Origin: Hetaerina americana
Taxonomy: Eukaryota > Arthropoda > Insecta > Odonata > Calopterygidae
Direction: 5' to 3'
DNA: 64,000 nucleotides
NCBI GenBank assembly: GCA_022747635.1
Contig: JAKTNV010000003.1
Location: 99,118,454 to 99,182,453, forward strand
The position numbers and the translations under genes are program-made. Positions within the stretch are counted from its first letter, which is position 1. Each line of letters starts with the position of its first letter. Of the stretch, positions 24,021-35,685 are shown piece by piece. The notes beneath the pieces were generated by a model. It was not told where the DNA came from, searched no databases, and worked only from the letters and a program-made list of their open reading frames with translations.

Positions 24021-24850
24021 CCAACAATGTATAAAGCACCACTACCCTTCCCACAGCACTAATACTTCCTCCCTCACCCCCCATTGCATTCCTAACTGGG
24101 CATTGAAAAGAACTTTAATGAACGCTTAAATGGCAGTTATTATCGAATAAAAAGGGCTCCAGTAGCGGGCTTCTTATAGGCCGATTCAAAAGCGACAAAA
24201 TAACGAAACGACGGGAAATAAATCAAATCTCTCCCACCTTTTTAAACGACCATCTTATACGGGACACGCCGCCACCACCGACCCGCCCCACCTTCCCCCC
24301 GCAAGCCCTACTTCCACTCCCGCCGCCCCCCCCCTTACAATCGGCCACGCCACCCCTGAGCACACCCAGCCTCCCCGCACCACCGACTCCCCTTCACGCA
24401 ATGCCCCCCCTCCCCCCGCCACACCATCTCCTTCCTCCCCCTGGGGTCTCGTGGCCGTCTTCCTCTTCTTCAAAAAAACTGCTCTTCTCCCCGCAAACGC
24501 ACCTCTCTTCGGGGCGCAGAGATCGGCACACTCACGTGTTGCTCGCCTTTCCCCGCCAACCAGGTATTTATTGTACCCTATGAACGTCATTCAGAGCCAC
24601 AATAAAATGCTTAACGGCGGCCCGGGCAACAGACTTTGCTCTCTCTCCCGCCCCCGCGATTCCTCCTCCACTCACTCTCTCTTCCCCCCCTTCCGGAAGA
24701 GAGTGGGACACCCCACTCCCCCTCACACCTCCAAATCCGAGAATACACCGCTCCCCTCGTGTCCACACACCCCACCCCAAGCCACTTCCTCTCCCGTGTC
24801 TCGAGGAGTCACTTTTTCGGGAACACGTGAGAGGGGGGGGGGCAAGTGAG
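24021..24850. other. Pyrimidine-rich island ending in a G10 run
   Basis: C/T-rich on the + strand, extreme at 24270-24440 where C runs of six to nine are common. A balanced piece lies near 24530-24620, then C/T-rich again to about 24800. It ends with G-rich sequence including ten G at 24833-24842. Frames of 109-132 codons on both strands are low complexity. Confidence 0.7.
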
Positions 24851-27690
24851 CGTGTCCAACTTCCCCTTCTCTCCGATTTCCACATGCGCTTATTCACTCA
24901 CGCACACGCTTAAGAAGACAAAGCGCTTCCATAGTCATCATTCCGATCTGTATCTACATTAGTTACTTCTCTTCTTAACTGCCTTACTGTTTTCTCTCTC
25001 ATGCATATTTTTTAATGATCAGCACTGATTTTGCATTCTTAATACGGTCAATAATAGCGATATCTCCCGGTGCCCGCTGGGAGACACTAGTAACTCCTAG
25101 CATCGTTATCTTAAATAATCTGATGTTTGGTTTTGCGTCAGATTTCTCGAATACCTGAACAGTCATCTACGAGTAGACGAACAGCAATGCCTTGTGTGGT
25201 ACTCCAACACGCAAGCGAGCATTTTCATGTTGCTTTTTTCCAAAGCTCTTAGACGGAATTAGGTTTATTAGATATTTATTTGTGCGAAATGAGTGGCAAC
25301 TAACTTTTCATATTCCACGAGAATTTTTAATTTTGCACCACCATGGCTTCGTTGCTAGGAAGCATTACTTGATGATGTTACCTAGAGACGAAACAATGGT
25401 CATGCAGAATAAATATTCTAGTGGACTAGGCAAACTTGAGTCTTCTCTCATTTGAGCCTAGTATAAGACTTCCACAAGGTACGATAACGCCTGAGACTGA
25501 GTCTAATTTCCATTGGAGGCGAAAAAGTTCCTGACAACTTGCTAAAGGTTTGCCCACAGTTTGAGTGTTACCAGAGTGTTGAAAAAACTCAATCCATCTG
25601 CATCATTATTCAAAGCATCTTGTATTACGAGTTTGGTTATTTGTGCCCTTGCCAACTTTTCTTAGGCTCATAGACTCGAAGCTCACAATATTTTTCCGTG
25701 AAATTATTTCATGAGTCAATCTTGCTAAGGACACTTTTTACTGAGCTTTAAATTCAAATACAAAGATACACACTTCCATACTGTAACAGTTAATTAAGCT
25801 ATTTCTATTATTATGCATAGCTAGAAATAGAATTGTGTATTTTACTAATAAACTTATACTAAAATACGGCCAATTTTCTACTCTAAAAAATTTTACAATT
25901 GTTTTGAAACCTCAACAAAAACGCATATATGTATTGATTCTTTTAAACGAAACGCGCCTTGGAATTGGCTTCAAATTGTCCCATTTCTTACAAAAAAATC
26001 AGCTACTAGGCAGTACATTAATTAATGTGATCACTCGGCTTTGACACAGGCCACACAGAAAGTTGGACAAAAACGAAGTTCTATAAAATGAACCTGGAAG
26101 ATTAACAGGGAGTGAAGTTGTTGAAAAACAGGTACAAAATCACTTTGAGTCCCTCCCTCCACCAATTTTTGCTCTCTCGCTATACAAATGCAATCCTTTT
26201 TATGGTTTTTTTTTTTAAAGTGTAGTTTTATAACAGGGCTCTAAGAATGAGGAAGTATCGTAGGAGAACTGTTTACTGCTTTGGCGGTAGGTCGAATTTT
26301 TAATAGCATCACTTTCGATGAATGAGGAAGTAAATTCAAAATCAGCAGACATTATTGTATCGGTGCAAAAATATTCAGATCGTTCTAATGTAATGAGAAT
26401 TAAATATGAACACCAAAATATACTTCGTCATTTTAATGAATCAGAACTCTCGATGTATGATATTTTTACTTATTATTTATTTATTTTGTTGCCATGCATT
26501 TCTTATAATGAAAAATGTCCACCTAGTGAATCCTGAAACCGATACCTATAAGGATTACGTTGACTTAGTTTGGGGATCCGGTTGGTGAAGCGAATAGTGA
26601 CTGCCTTATCGCCTTTAGAGTCTGGGTTTGAATCCTGACAGAGGCTGCTTTTTCAGGCCAATTTTTACAAGTGCATGGATGTCACTCGGAGTGCTGAGTG
26701 TGCCAACCTTTGGAATGAACTTTATATTTCGAACTCCTTGGCTCTTTACATTAATAATAGGCTGATGCCGACGACAGGTTACTTACACCCCACCCTTCCT
26801 CCGATCCCTGAGTGTCCTACATCTACCGAGGTACCCACCTATCCCTAATGTCGAAAATGGTCTTAAAGTAGTTAGTTTTGATTAGATGTGTTGAATGTTA
26901 GTGAATGCAAGTGCGTGAATGTAAGAGAAGGGCAAGATATTACCTCGCTTTAGACAGAACTCATTTGGATTACGTGGAATTTATTTGGCGTCCGTGGGAG
27001 AAAACTTCAACAAAAAAACATATTCAGTGAAAATAACCTAGTATTGTTTAAGATTACTACAAGACGGGAGTAATTGTGACAAATGTGTCACCAGAGTAAC
27101 TTACGACGCCGATGATATCATTTTTGGGTGTAAATTACATTGGTAAACTCGACCAACGGGTTAAACAAAATAGATAGGCACCGTCACCGACAGATTCAAA
27201 GACTCATCCTTCCCTCGGACGATATAAAGCCATTACAAAATGAAACCTGTTCACCCGGATCTTGTTATATAAAGAGCGATTTAACGATTAAGACAAAACA
27301 ACCATTATTGCATAATGTATGGTACATAGACTCACATGTGTTTATGGGTACGTGCGTTTGTGTGTAAGCAAATGCATATTCGTAAAAGTGTGTGCGCGGA
27401 AATATGTTTTTGCGTGAATGACCGATGCCCTCCACCCCCTCTACCACACGTCCATATGGTGGCTAGCAGGATATACAATAGAGATAAATATCCACGCTGA
27501 TGTTTAGTGTCTGGGATGGATATACTTTTGCATAGCCCAACAGAAATCCAAACTATTTTCCTTCACCAATCTTGCGGCGGGTTCATTTTGAATAAGAAAA
27601 TTCATCTTAAGTTGGCAACGGTTTAGAAAACATTGACTTATGGTACCTCATCACTTAATTGGAATCAGTAAATGTTCTCCCGGTCAATTG
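24851..27690. other. AT-rich non-coding stretch with a SINE relic
   Basis: Unique AT-rich DNA. A tRNA-derived SINE head is present at 26571-26645, and its body may continue towards 26870. An 87-codon + frame at 25192-25455 and a 72-codon frame at 26318-26536 are not low complexity but show nothing recognisable. A GT-rich imperfect stretch lies near 27345-27420. Confidence 0.55.
26571..26645 (+). mobile_element. tRNA-derived SINE head (A and B boxes)
   Basis: TGGTGAAGCG at 26583-26592 matches the RNA polymerase III A-box (TGGCNNAGNG), and GGTTTGAATCC at 26625-26635 matches the B-box (GGTTCGANTCC) with one change. Their starts are 42 bp apart, as in tRNA genes. No full cloverleaf forms, so it is a tRNA-derived SINE rather than a tRNA gene. 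A non-AT-rich tail to about 26870 is probably the body. No poly(A) or target duplication is clear, so the copy is old. Confidence 0.6.
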
Positions 27691-28145
27691 ACGCATGCAT
27701 GTTTCGCATCTATTTCGTTTTTCATCCGCTGGGCCGCCACGGATGCCCTCTCCGCTGCAATTAGCACTCCTACGCTCCACCACCGGTCGATCGCTGGGCA
27801 AATAACTCTGTAACATGAGCGGTGGAGAGGGTGGTGTTGGGAAGGAGGAGAGAGAGGTACTCGTTTGGGGGCCTACTCATAAAACGTTAACTGCTCCTGT
27901 ATAAACCACACGCTTTAGAGCAAACGCTACCATTCCCGGGCACTTAAGACGCAGTTCGCCCGCAGAGTCGCCGAGCGTCACGCCTAGGCGTTAAAAAGGG
28001 TTTTTCAATTGACAGGTACCCTCGTGCGTTGCAGTCGGTGGTGCTCACTCTTGTGTCCTTCGGGTGGGTGGGAGGAGGAGGGGAAAGTGGGGAGGGATTT
28101 TTGGGACGGCGGGTCGAGGGCCCGGAGGAAGGGAGTGTAATTCGA
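27691..28145. other. GC-rich mixed island with purine end
   Basis: Balanced CpG-containing sequence near 27710-27830, then G/A-rich 27835-27870, mixed sequence to about 28060, and strongly G-rich 28060-28135 on the + strand. Frames are short. Confidence 0.55.
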
Positions 28146-29120
28146 GTGCCACAGCCCAGGTAATAAATGCACTTCTGGGTGCAATTACCCACAACTGACC
28201 ATTTACAATTCCTTTTTTTGCACTTTTAATGAGGTAGCCAAAGAGGTTGAAGAATAAAATAAGGTTAAAGACAATGGAAAACTTAGTGAGTGTTAATTTT
28301 GAGAGCTTCTTGTTTTATCGAATAAATTTAGAAATAATATGCATTTTAGGAGCATAAATCGATCATTATAACCATAGAATTGAACACGTTTAGTTTATTG
28401 ATTGTGAGAAACTCCATATGAATATTCTCTGTTGAATTTTTAATCAAACTAACACATGCACTTAACACACGCACTTATAATTCAAGATAATGGTATCATA
28501 TGATGTCACAACCCTTTTGAAAGATTATTGTTAAATGAAAATTAAAAAAAAACACTTTCTAGATGAAATTAAAACTCTCATTTGGCGTTAAAATGTCCCA
28601 GATAAAAATAGAATATATGTTATTATAAAAACGGACCTTTAAAAACATAATAGATTTATAAAATTTACCATTTCATATAGGATGAGGTCAAAAATTTAAC
28701 AGCTATAAGGAATGTCTTTCCTTGCAACTGGGTTGCAGTTTTGCGATGCATAATTATGTTTTAGCATTTGTTAAGAAAATATAAGAAGAGACCCATCAAG
28801 AAATCTTATTCCAACATCATTACCTCATTCTTTGTGTAGCTATGTATCTTCCTAAATATTTTTCGGTATGGAGAAGAACCATAAAAAATAGCCTGACATA
28901 GGTTGTTTCGTAGAATCAAAAGCTATTCACGAGCTCAACTGAAGTACATTGTTGACAGATGAAGTTTCGCAGAGTTAGGTCTGGTTTTAGCATTTGCGAA
29001 TTTGGGAAGAGTGCATCTACGTTGTCCCCAAAAATAATTTAGAAAGTCTTTACCTACTTGTAATACGTAAGTTTTTTCCACCTGATAAATTATGGCATCA
29101 TCTCTGAGGGAAGAAAAAAA
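28146..29120. other. AT-rich non-coding stretch
   Basis: Very AT-rich unique DNA with dense stops. I see nothing in it. Confidence 0.65.
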
Positions 29121-29793
29121 AAGTAAGAATTTAAGACGCTATGCAGAGAAGAGAAGACCACCCTTGGAATGCCTCGCGCAAGAAGTTTACGGTCTCAATC
29201 AGACAGAAAAATGAGGCGGAAGGGCTGGAGCTGTTTGGAGGAGTAGGTAAAGTAAGATGAAAGAGGCAAGAGAGAGAAGAAAGGGAAGAGGGAGATGAAG
29301 GCCCTCGAATGCTTACATTTTCGGGGGCCGTGCGGCGGGGGGGGGAAGAAGATGAGGGCAGCCGGGGATAGTCGGTGGAGGGTGGGTAAGAAAGAGGAAG
29401 GAACGGGGATGAGTAAGAGAGATAGAGAGAGAGAGGAACTCTGAGTGGGCTGAACTTTGAGCGAGGGTTGAGTTCCAGCGGGAGGGGAAATGGGAATGGG
29501 TGGGGGATAAGGAGGCGGAGGTGTGGAAGGAGGGAGAGGAGTACTAAAGAGGAGGCTCGTATCTTGACCAATCTTAGTGAGGGACTAAAGAAGATGACTT
29601 TAAGGGAAGGCTGTAGGGAATGGGACGGGGGTTTGGCGGAGCTGAGGGGAGGGGAGGTGTAACGGGTGGGGGGGAAGACAGTAGATGAGCGGGTCGGTGA
29701 AAAAAAGGAATGGCGGGATAGGGGGAGGAAAGCTGGAAGCGGGAAGAGATATGGGAGGTTTCAGGGAAGGAGGTAGGGAAGAGGATTTGATGC

Positions 29794-29840
29794 GTGTATG
29801 TGTGTGTGTGTGTGTATGTGTGCGTAAGCGAGTGTGTGGT
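29794..29840 (+). repeat. Interrupted TG microsatellite
   Basis: TG-rich run with a core of about eight clean units at 29799-29815, interrupted by TATG, GCGTAAGCG and single changes, at the end of the purine arm. Confidence 0.9.
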
Positions 29841-30046
29841 GTGGGGCAGCAAGAAGCAAAGACGCTGGATGCAAGGGAATAGAGCAAGGCTGAACTCCCG
29901 GGAGAGTCTCGGATGGCTTCTCCGCAGAAAATCCACTCTCAGTTCTCCTCTCCTTTTTCTTTCTTTCTCTCTCTCTCCCACTGGCCTTAAATGGAATTCC
30001 TCGTCCCTCCGCGCCTCGATCCGTAATACCCCCCTCTCCTACCCTC

Positions 30047-30062
30047 AACACACACACACACA
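30047..30062 (+). repeat. (AC)8 microsatellite
   Basis: Eight CA/AC units in the pyrimidine arm of the same island, in the complementary orientation to the TG run about 230 bp upstream. Confidence 0.93.
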
Positions 30063-30200
30063 TGCGCGGCCCGTCCCCCCTCCCAATGCTGCTGCCTCCC
30101 TACTCGGCCAAAGCCGATTCCCGCCCCTTGAACTCCCCGACTCCTTCCCTCCCGGTGCATTCTCCGCTCGCCTCTTCGCCTTCTCGACCACTCCCGGTCA

Positions 30201-31595
30201 CGTTCCATGTTTCATGTGCATTAATTCTGGCATTTTAATATTGCATATTCTGGGGGATCTGTGTAAAGACATACTGGAGTTTTTCTTTAATTTGAATTTT
30301 TTTATTTGGTTTTATTGGATTTGTTTCAGCGCTCGCATTCCTCACGGAGCCGCCAATCTGCACCCCACCCCTTCCGGTAACATGCCGGCTTTTTCTCTCC
30401 TTGGTTGTCCTCATTCGCCCGAACCATTTTCCTTCTGCAGAAATACTTTTTGTCCGATCCTGGATCAGAACTGTATCGCAGTAAATACAGCAAAACAAGT
30501 CATGCTGAATGGTAATCTACTTTAAGTAAAAAAGCAGCGCCAGAATGGCTATGTTCTAGTTTTGTTCCCTTTCAATCGCTTTCTTATTTTTCTTCTCATA
30601 AAATAAAATGGTTAACTTTATATATATATATATCCGTGTAAAACGAAATTTGGAACACTTTGGAAACATATCTTTCAACATTGTGGGCACTTGAGAAAAG
30701 CATACATTGGTGCATATTTAATTTTAATTTTAAATATAGACTGTACATTGGTGATTAATGATATGTGGAGGGTATGCTTCGCATTGTTTTAGATTGACAA
30801 ATTTCTGGCGTTTGACTTTTTGTGAAAAAGTTCATACCAATATTTTTCAGAAATATATATATTAAATTTATGTGTCTCCTGCCGATAATATTTCATCAAC
30901 AAAACCCATATTTTGAGTAAGATCATCCAGCTAATAATTCATTCAATATTTATTTTTACATCTTGGAAACTTTGTGAAGAATCTCTTCTCTATTTATCGC
31001 ACAACGTTTTTCTTTGGTATAACTACATCCATCATGATACCGATACAAGTAGGACCTAACTATTTACTCTTCATTCCACGATTTTACTAAATTGTATTTT
31101 GAAAGATTATTTGACTAATACTTATGGTATTCCAGCCGCCAATAATAATTGTCTGTTGAAAAATATAAGTTTGAACTGAAAAAATTAATTACGTACAGTA
31201 TTTGTTAGTTTTTATTTCAGATACTAGCAATTGACAAAAAAATTTCTATTCAAACGACAGCAGAAGATTGTAAAATTTAAGAATTTTGTAAAACGACTAT
31301 TTTAGTATTTGCATACAATATAAAAAAAATAATTTAAGTTGCACTATTAGCAGATATTCCTATTCATAAAATATAGGTCCTTCATATGCATTCCATTTTA
31401 AATTTTATCCTCGATAATCTCAATATATTTTTATTCAGCTTCCCAGCAAGTTTCTTATTTTTTACGGTGTTATTCTATCCATTCAGTGGAAAACAGTCAT
31501 TTTTACGGTCACTCGCTGCCGCGTAGAGGTGGCTGTCTTCCCGTGCCGTAATGCTTATAAATGTTTGATGTAAGGGCGAATGGAATAAAATTTTC
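30201..31595. other. AT-rich non-coding stretch
   Basis: A 243-codon + frame enters from the island and ends at 30525. Its last part crosses a strong acceptor-like tract (poly-T ending GGATTTGTTTCAG at 30330), but no coding similarity is seen. The rest is very AT-rich, with a TA run at 30619-30633. Confidence 0.6.
30619..30633. repeat. (TA)7 microsatellite
   Basis: Seven uninterrupted TA units in AT-rich DNA. Confidence 0.9.
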
Positions 31596-32665
31596 CTGGC
31601 CTCGACTTTCGTCCTAGCTCTTGCGGCTTCTCGCTTTCCCGTCCTTTCATATTCGCACTGCAAACTTCCTCCCATCACACCTCACCCCACACTCCAAATA
31701 GCCTCAAATTTCTACCCTCCCCCATTCTCTCCTCCTCTCTCCGTTTCCCCTTTCTTTCCAGCCACTCTCAATGCCACCATTTTGAGAGCCGACGTCTCAT
31801 TTCCTACCATTTATATTCTTATTCCCAAACTCCCGCTCCTTGTTTCCAATTCCTGGCGCAAAAAGAGAGAAAGAGAGATAAGAGAGAAATAGAGAGGGAG
31901 AGAGTTGAAATGGTGATTGAGACTGAGAGAGATGGAAAATGCTGAGAGAGGCGAAGAGAGAGGGGGAATGAAAGTAAAGCCGTGAGCGAGGAGCATATTG
32001 ATGCGATAGAGAGAGAGAGAGGATGTCCTTCCCAGCCTCCCTCCACACCGCTACCCTCGGGAACACCTCCCCCTTACCATCCCCACCTCCCAACCCCGGC
32101 ACTCATCAACGCCACTTCACTAAGCTATATACGCACTCTCATTATTTCGCCCTCTTCCTTTCTACCCTCCCCACCCACCTCCATTTTCCCTGTCCACGCC
32201 ATTTTCGTCCCACCACCTTCTCGGCTTCATTTCCTCCTTTTTTCATTGACACCCCCCACTTCGCCCTCCCTTCTCCTCCACTCCTTCCCCTACACTTTCC
32301 CAGTCTCCCTCCATTTCCTATCCGGCTCATTGCCTCCAACCTCGCCAACATTTTTCCATTTCCTTCCTCCTCTCTTCCCACCTCTTTTGCCCCCTGCTTG
32401 CTACATACTACACCCCACACCAGCGAAGCATTAACCCCCATGCCCGTCCCCCATACCTTCTTAGCAACACGCACTTTGAGCTCCCGAACCCCACCGGTAC
32501 CCATCACCCTCTGCCGAAAAAGCATATCCACCCACCCGGCCCACCACCATTCCCGGATCGCTTCCCTCGACCCTCCTCTCATTGACGCCGGGCCCTCCTG
32601 CCTCACCTGCGGAGCGCATTCCACGCTCCCTTCAAACTGATTTCGATCTTGGCTTCGGCTCCTTC
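31596..32665. other. GC-rich island with two strand flips
   Basis: C/T-rich at about 31600-31790, A/G-rich with GA repeats at about 31860-32025, then C/T-rich from about 32030 to 32640. It is the clearest island with a purine block set between two pyrimidine blocks. A 205-codon + frame (32023-32640) and a 160-codon minus frame overlap, and both are low complexity. Confidence 0.7.
32008..32021 (+). repeat. (GA)7 microsatellite
   Basis: Seven GA units at the right edge of the purine block, exactly where the bias flips back to pyrimidine. Confidence 0.9.
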
Positions 32666-34305
32666 CCCTACTCCCTCGCCACGTGAAGTGAGATGGTTCA
32701 TCCGGCAGTGATCGACAGTGGGATCACGTAAAATAACGATCCCATGGCCAGAATCCCCGAAAGGTACTTTTTTCTTCTTCCATTAAGGTATTCTTATCGT
32801 TTTCCAACGAAGGTCTCAGGGGATTTATTTGGAATTTCGTGAATGACGACGGCATACGAAAGGTGTATTTCAAAAGCTCTCTTCTCTTTCCGTCTCAGTC
32901 CGGAGATTACAGTGATGTTTGTGAGCAGGTGAAATGAGCAGGGTGACTTTCGACATTAAGCAATACCATCTCTTAAAGTCACTAGGCTGATTGACATCGT
33001 TCAAGATCCTACGAGTGGAGATTGTCAGATTACATCAATATTATATCCCGTATTGAATATTTCTGATCTCTTCAGATATGAATAGATGCATTTCTTCTTG
33101 ACTCACGATCTTGGTCAATAAAATAATTCAGCCCACGCCACTCGGAATTTTCTTTTAAAATAGCCAATTTATAAGATTAAACCACACCTTTTTAGTTAGC
33201 TACATATTTCTCACCTACCCACGACACTTGGATTTCCATTCCATTTCAGTTGCACCAGTTTAAAGACTAAGGTGTGACTTTGTTTCAAGGACACATACGC
33301 TAGATATGGAATTATAACTGTTTAGTGCATTTAAAATACCATACAAGGCCAGGGGCCAAGGCCAAGTAGCAGCTATGAAAAATATGACAGTTTATGAGAA
33401 GTCACAGAATATTTATAACAAAAACACGTAACCGTATTGAACCAAAAGTATGTTCATTTAAAAGTAAGAATAAATAATATTGCCTTAAATTTTTCGTTGA
33501 ATAGTAAATGAAGACAGACATTCTCACGGATATTGGAAAACTTTGTCTTTGGATTGGATATTTGGAAAATTGTCATCTATCATGGCATGTGGAAGTCCTG
33601 AGTACGACCAAGAAAATATTATAGAAAATAATGGGAAACCTTATTTTTTCCTACCATTATTCAATTTTTATTCAATTTTCCGGATAAATAATCACAAAGA
33701 AAACAATCAACTTACGTTCAAAAAATTTCAAGCCGAGCACGTGGTCCAATCGTTAAAATAATTAAATTATCTTCGCTGGGAAACCTCAATTTATATCAAT
33801 GGAAATTTTAGAAAAAAGATAGAATTTCATAGAAACAAAGAGTAGGTAGGATAAAAACTTCGCTGCTTAAGTTCAAAATTTATTACTTCGGTGTTCACAT
33901 GCATGAAAACCAATATTAGTGAAATATAACTGAAAATTTAAATTTTAAAAGAAATTTTAATTTTAATTTCATAATTTGATAAATTTTAATGTGTGATTCA
34001 AACTTTTTCTACGATGATTACCCCAATTCAAGATTACAAATGCATACTAGGGCATCGGTGACTTTTACTATTGGGATCAAGAATCCTTTTGAACTTCTTT
34101 CTCCCATCATTTTAAAATTTTTTTTTCTCCTCAGAAGACGCTATCCTCTCATTCTTCTAAATACAAAACCTAAATTTAACCCCATTGCTTCTACTTCTCA
34201 ATAATGATTGCCGATGTTCCTTTTCCTTCCTAATTTATTCATACGAGTTACGTTAACAGACGTAAAGTTTCAGTCGTGAACCCGAGACAGTTTACTGAAT
34301 GGGGA
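32666..34305. other. AT-rich non-coding stretch
   Basis: Balanced near 32670-32950, then AT-rich. A short A/T-only patch with repeated AAATTTTAA words lies at about 33930-33990. Frames are at most 72 codons. I see no gene. Confidence 0.6.
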
Positions 34306-34651
34306 TGTTGTACGCTGCTGATGACATCTCCCCCCTGCCACCGTCCTCGACCCTTGTCCCTCCGCCCTCACCTTCCTACGACTCGATGCCAATTTAGAGG
34401 GACGGCCATCCCTCTTCCTCCCCAACTGAACTACAAAAACCCCTTCACTTCATCACTCCTTTCCTCACTTCCACTAAGTTTCTTTTATTCCCGTCCCCTC
34501 CCCTACAACAATCCTCCACACCATCCCTTATTCCTCTCCGCCTTCCTCCATTCCCTCCTTTCCCTCTTCCTCCATTGCGGCCTCCGCGCCGTATCGTGGA
34601 AGCCAGGGCTGCGGGGAGCTCCGGGAAGGCATGAGAATCCAGCCGCGTCTC

Positions 34652-34665
34652 GTTGCCATGGTGAC
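34652..34665. promoter_or_regulatory. RFX X-box-like motif
   Basis: GTTGCCATGGTGAC matches the X-box form GTNRCC-N(0-3)-RGYAAC with one change in the right half. RFX factors bind such sites upstream of cilium genes in animals. It sits in the only balanced, CpG-containing window of the pyrimidine island. No cilium gene is visible nearby, so the function is open. Confidence 0.35.
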
Positions 34666-35194
34666 TGCGTTTACGACCCCTCACCATTTCAGTCCCCTCT
34701 CTCCAAGTTCCGCTCCCTAACTCCCAGGCACTCCCATCCCCCAAACCCTTCCTACGATCCCTCCCCAAACCTCCCTACACCCCTCTCTTATTCTCCCCGG
34801 GCCCGCCCTTGCCCAAACTTTTCTTCCACCCTGCCCATTTCGTTGAATCACCCGTAGCTTTCCAAAAAGTCTTGCTCTCCCACTCCCTCTCTCTCCCTCT
34901 CTTCACCCCCTTCTTTGCTCCCCGTCTTCCCCCCTCCGGCCCTTTTACTTCCTTCCTCCCCCCTACTTCCCTCTTCATCTTTTATGCCCTCCCTCCCTAG
35001 ACCTCCCCTAAAACCCTCCGTCGCGCGGCCCTATTCTCTCGCCATTGAACCCACCCCCTCCTACTCCTCTCCCCTCCCTCCCAACCCCCACGCCTCACGT
35101 ACTTCCTTTTGTTCTCCCGCTTTCCCACCCGCCCCCTAACCTCATTTCCTCTCTCCGTACAATAACACCTGCCCTTGCCACTTCTCTCTCCCTT

Positions 35195-35232
35195 TCTCTC
35201 TCTCTCTCCCCCAGTATCACCACCACCACCAC
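35195..35232 (+). repeat. (TC)7 run followed by a CAC run
   Basis: Seven TC units at 35195-35208 and, after CCCCAGTAT, five CAC units at 35218-35232, inside the pyrimidine island. Confidence 0.9.
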
Positions 35233-35685
35233 GTTTCCCATTTCCAACAACCTCCTCCTCTCTCCCTCCCCCGCCGCTATTCCTCCTGCCTCGGCCCCAC
35301 TTCCTAGTGAGGCCCTCTCTCTCTTTGTGCCTCCTTCCTCCTACGCCCACCCATCAGATCCGCCTCCATCAACGGGGCTTGCATTGAAGTTTCCAGGCAA
35401 TCATCCCGCGCTCGTCCCACACCCCCGACTTCGTCGACCCCCAGCTTTGCCCCTGCGTAACCCTTTCCCCTCCCAACCGCCCTCAACTCCCTCCACTCTC
35501 TCCCCCGACCCGCCCCCCCTCCATGATCTATCTCTACCTTCTCTTACGTAGAACCTCGGCATCGTTTGCGTCGGAGAATTTCTCTTCCAGTTCCTCTCAA
35601 TCTTCATTTTTCCAACTTTATTTTTTCCACCTATCTTTCCATCTCCCCTCCCTCTCCCTCACGTGATAACACTCGAGGGGATGCT

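Larger units (their letters stand above)
29121..30200. other. GC-rich island with mirrored purine and pyrimidine arms
   Basis: G/A-rich on the + strand from about 29130 to 29890, then C/T-rich from about 29930 to 30190. The purine arm contains a TG microsatellite and the pyrimidine arm a CA microsatellite, so the island is roughly palindromic in composition though not in sequence. GGGG tracts at 29645-29680 have G-quadruplex potential. All frames (up to 146 codons) are low complexity. Confidence 0.75.
34306..35685. other. 1.4-kb pyrimidine-rich island
   Basis: C/T-rich on the + strand over almost its whole length and extreme at 35040-35550. It is interrupted by a CpG-containing, compositionally balanced window at about 34580-34680 that holds an X-box-like motif. 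Frames of 193 and 168 codons (+) and 117 codons (-) overlap and are low complexity. The long homopyrimidine strand could form intramolecular triplex (H-DNA). Confidence 0.75.

Noticed and set aside
26571..26645. Functional tRNA gene
   Set aside because: The A and B boxes are present but acceptor and anticodon stems do not pair properly, so it is a SINE head, not a tRNA.
30263..30376. Possible 68-bp intron (GTAAAG donor, TTTGTTTCAG acceptor) and 46-bp exon
   Set aside because: The acceptor looks good but the donor is weak, the exon would be tiny, and no coding frame is supported.
29794..30525. 243-codon + strand open frame with a hydrophobic stretch
   Set aside because: The first part translates a TG microsatellite and Pro/Ser island. 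The hydrophobic part comes from a T-rich tract that looks like a splice acceptor region, so an apparent membrane segment is probably an artefact.
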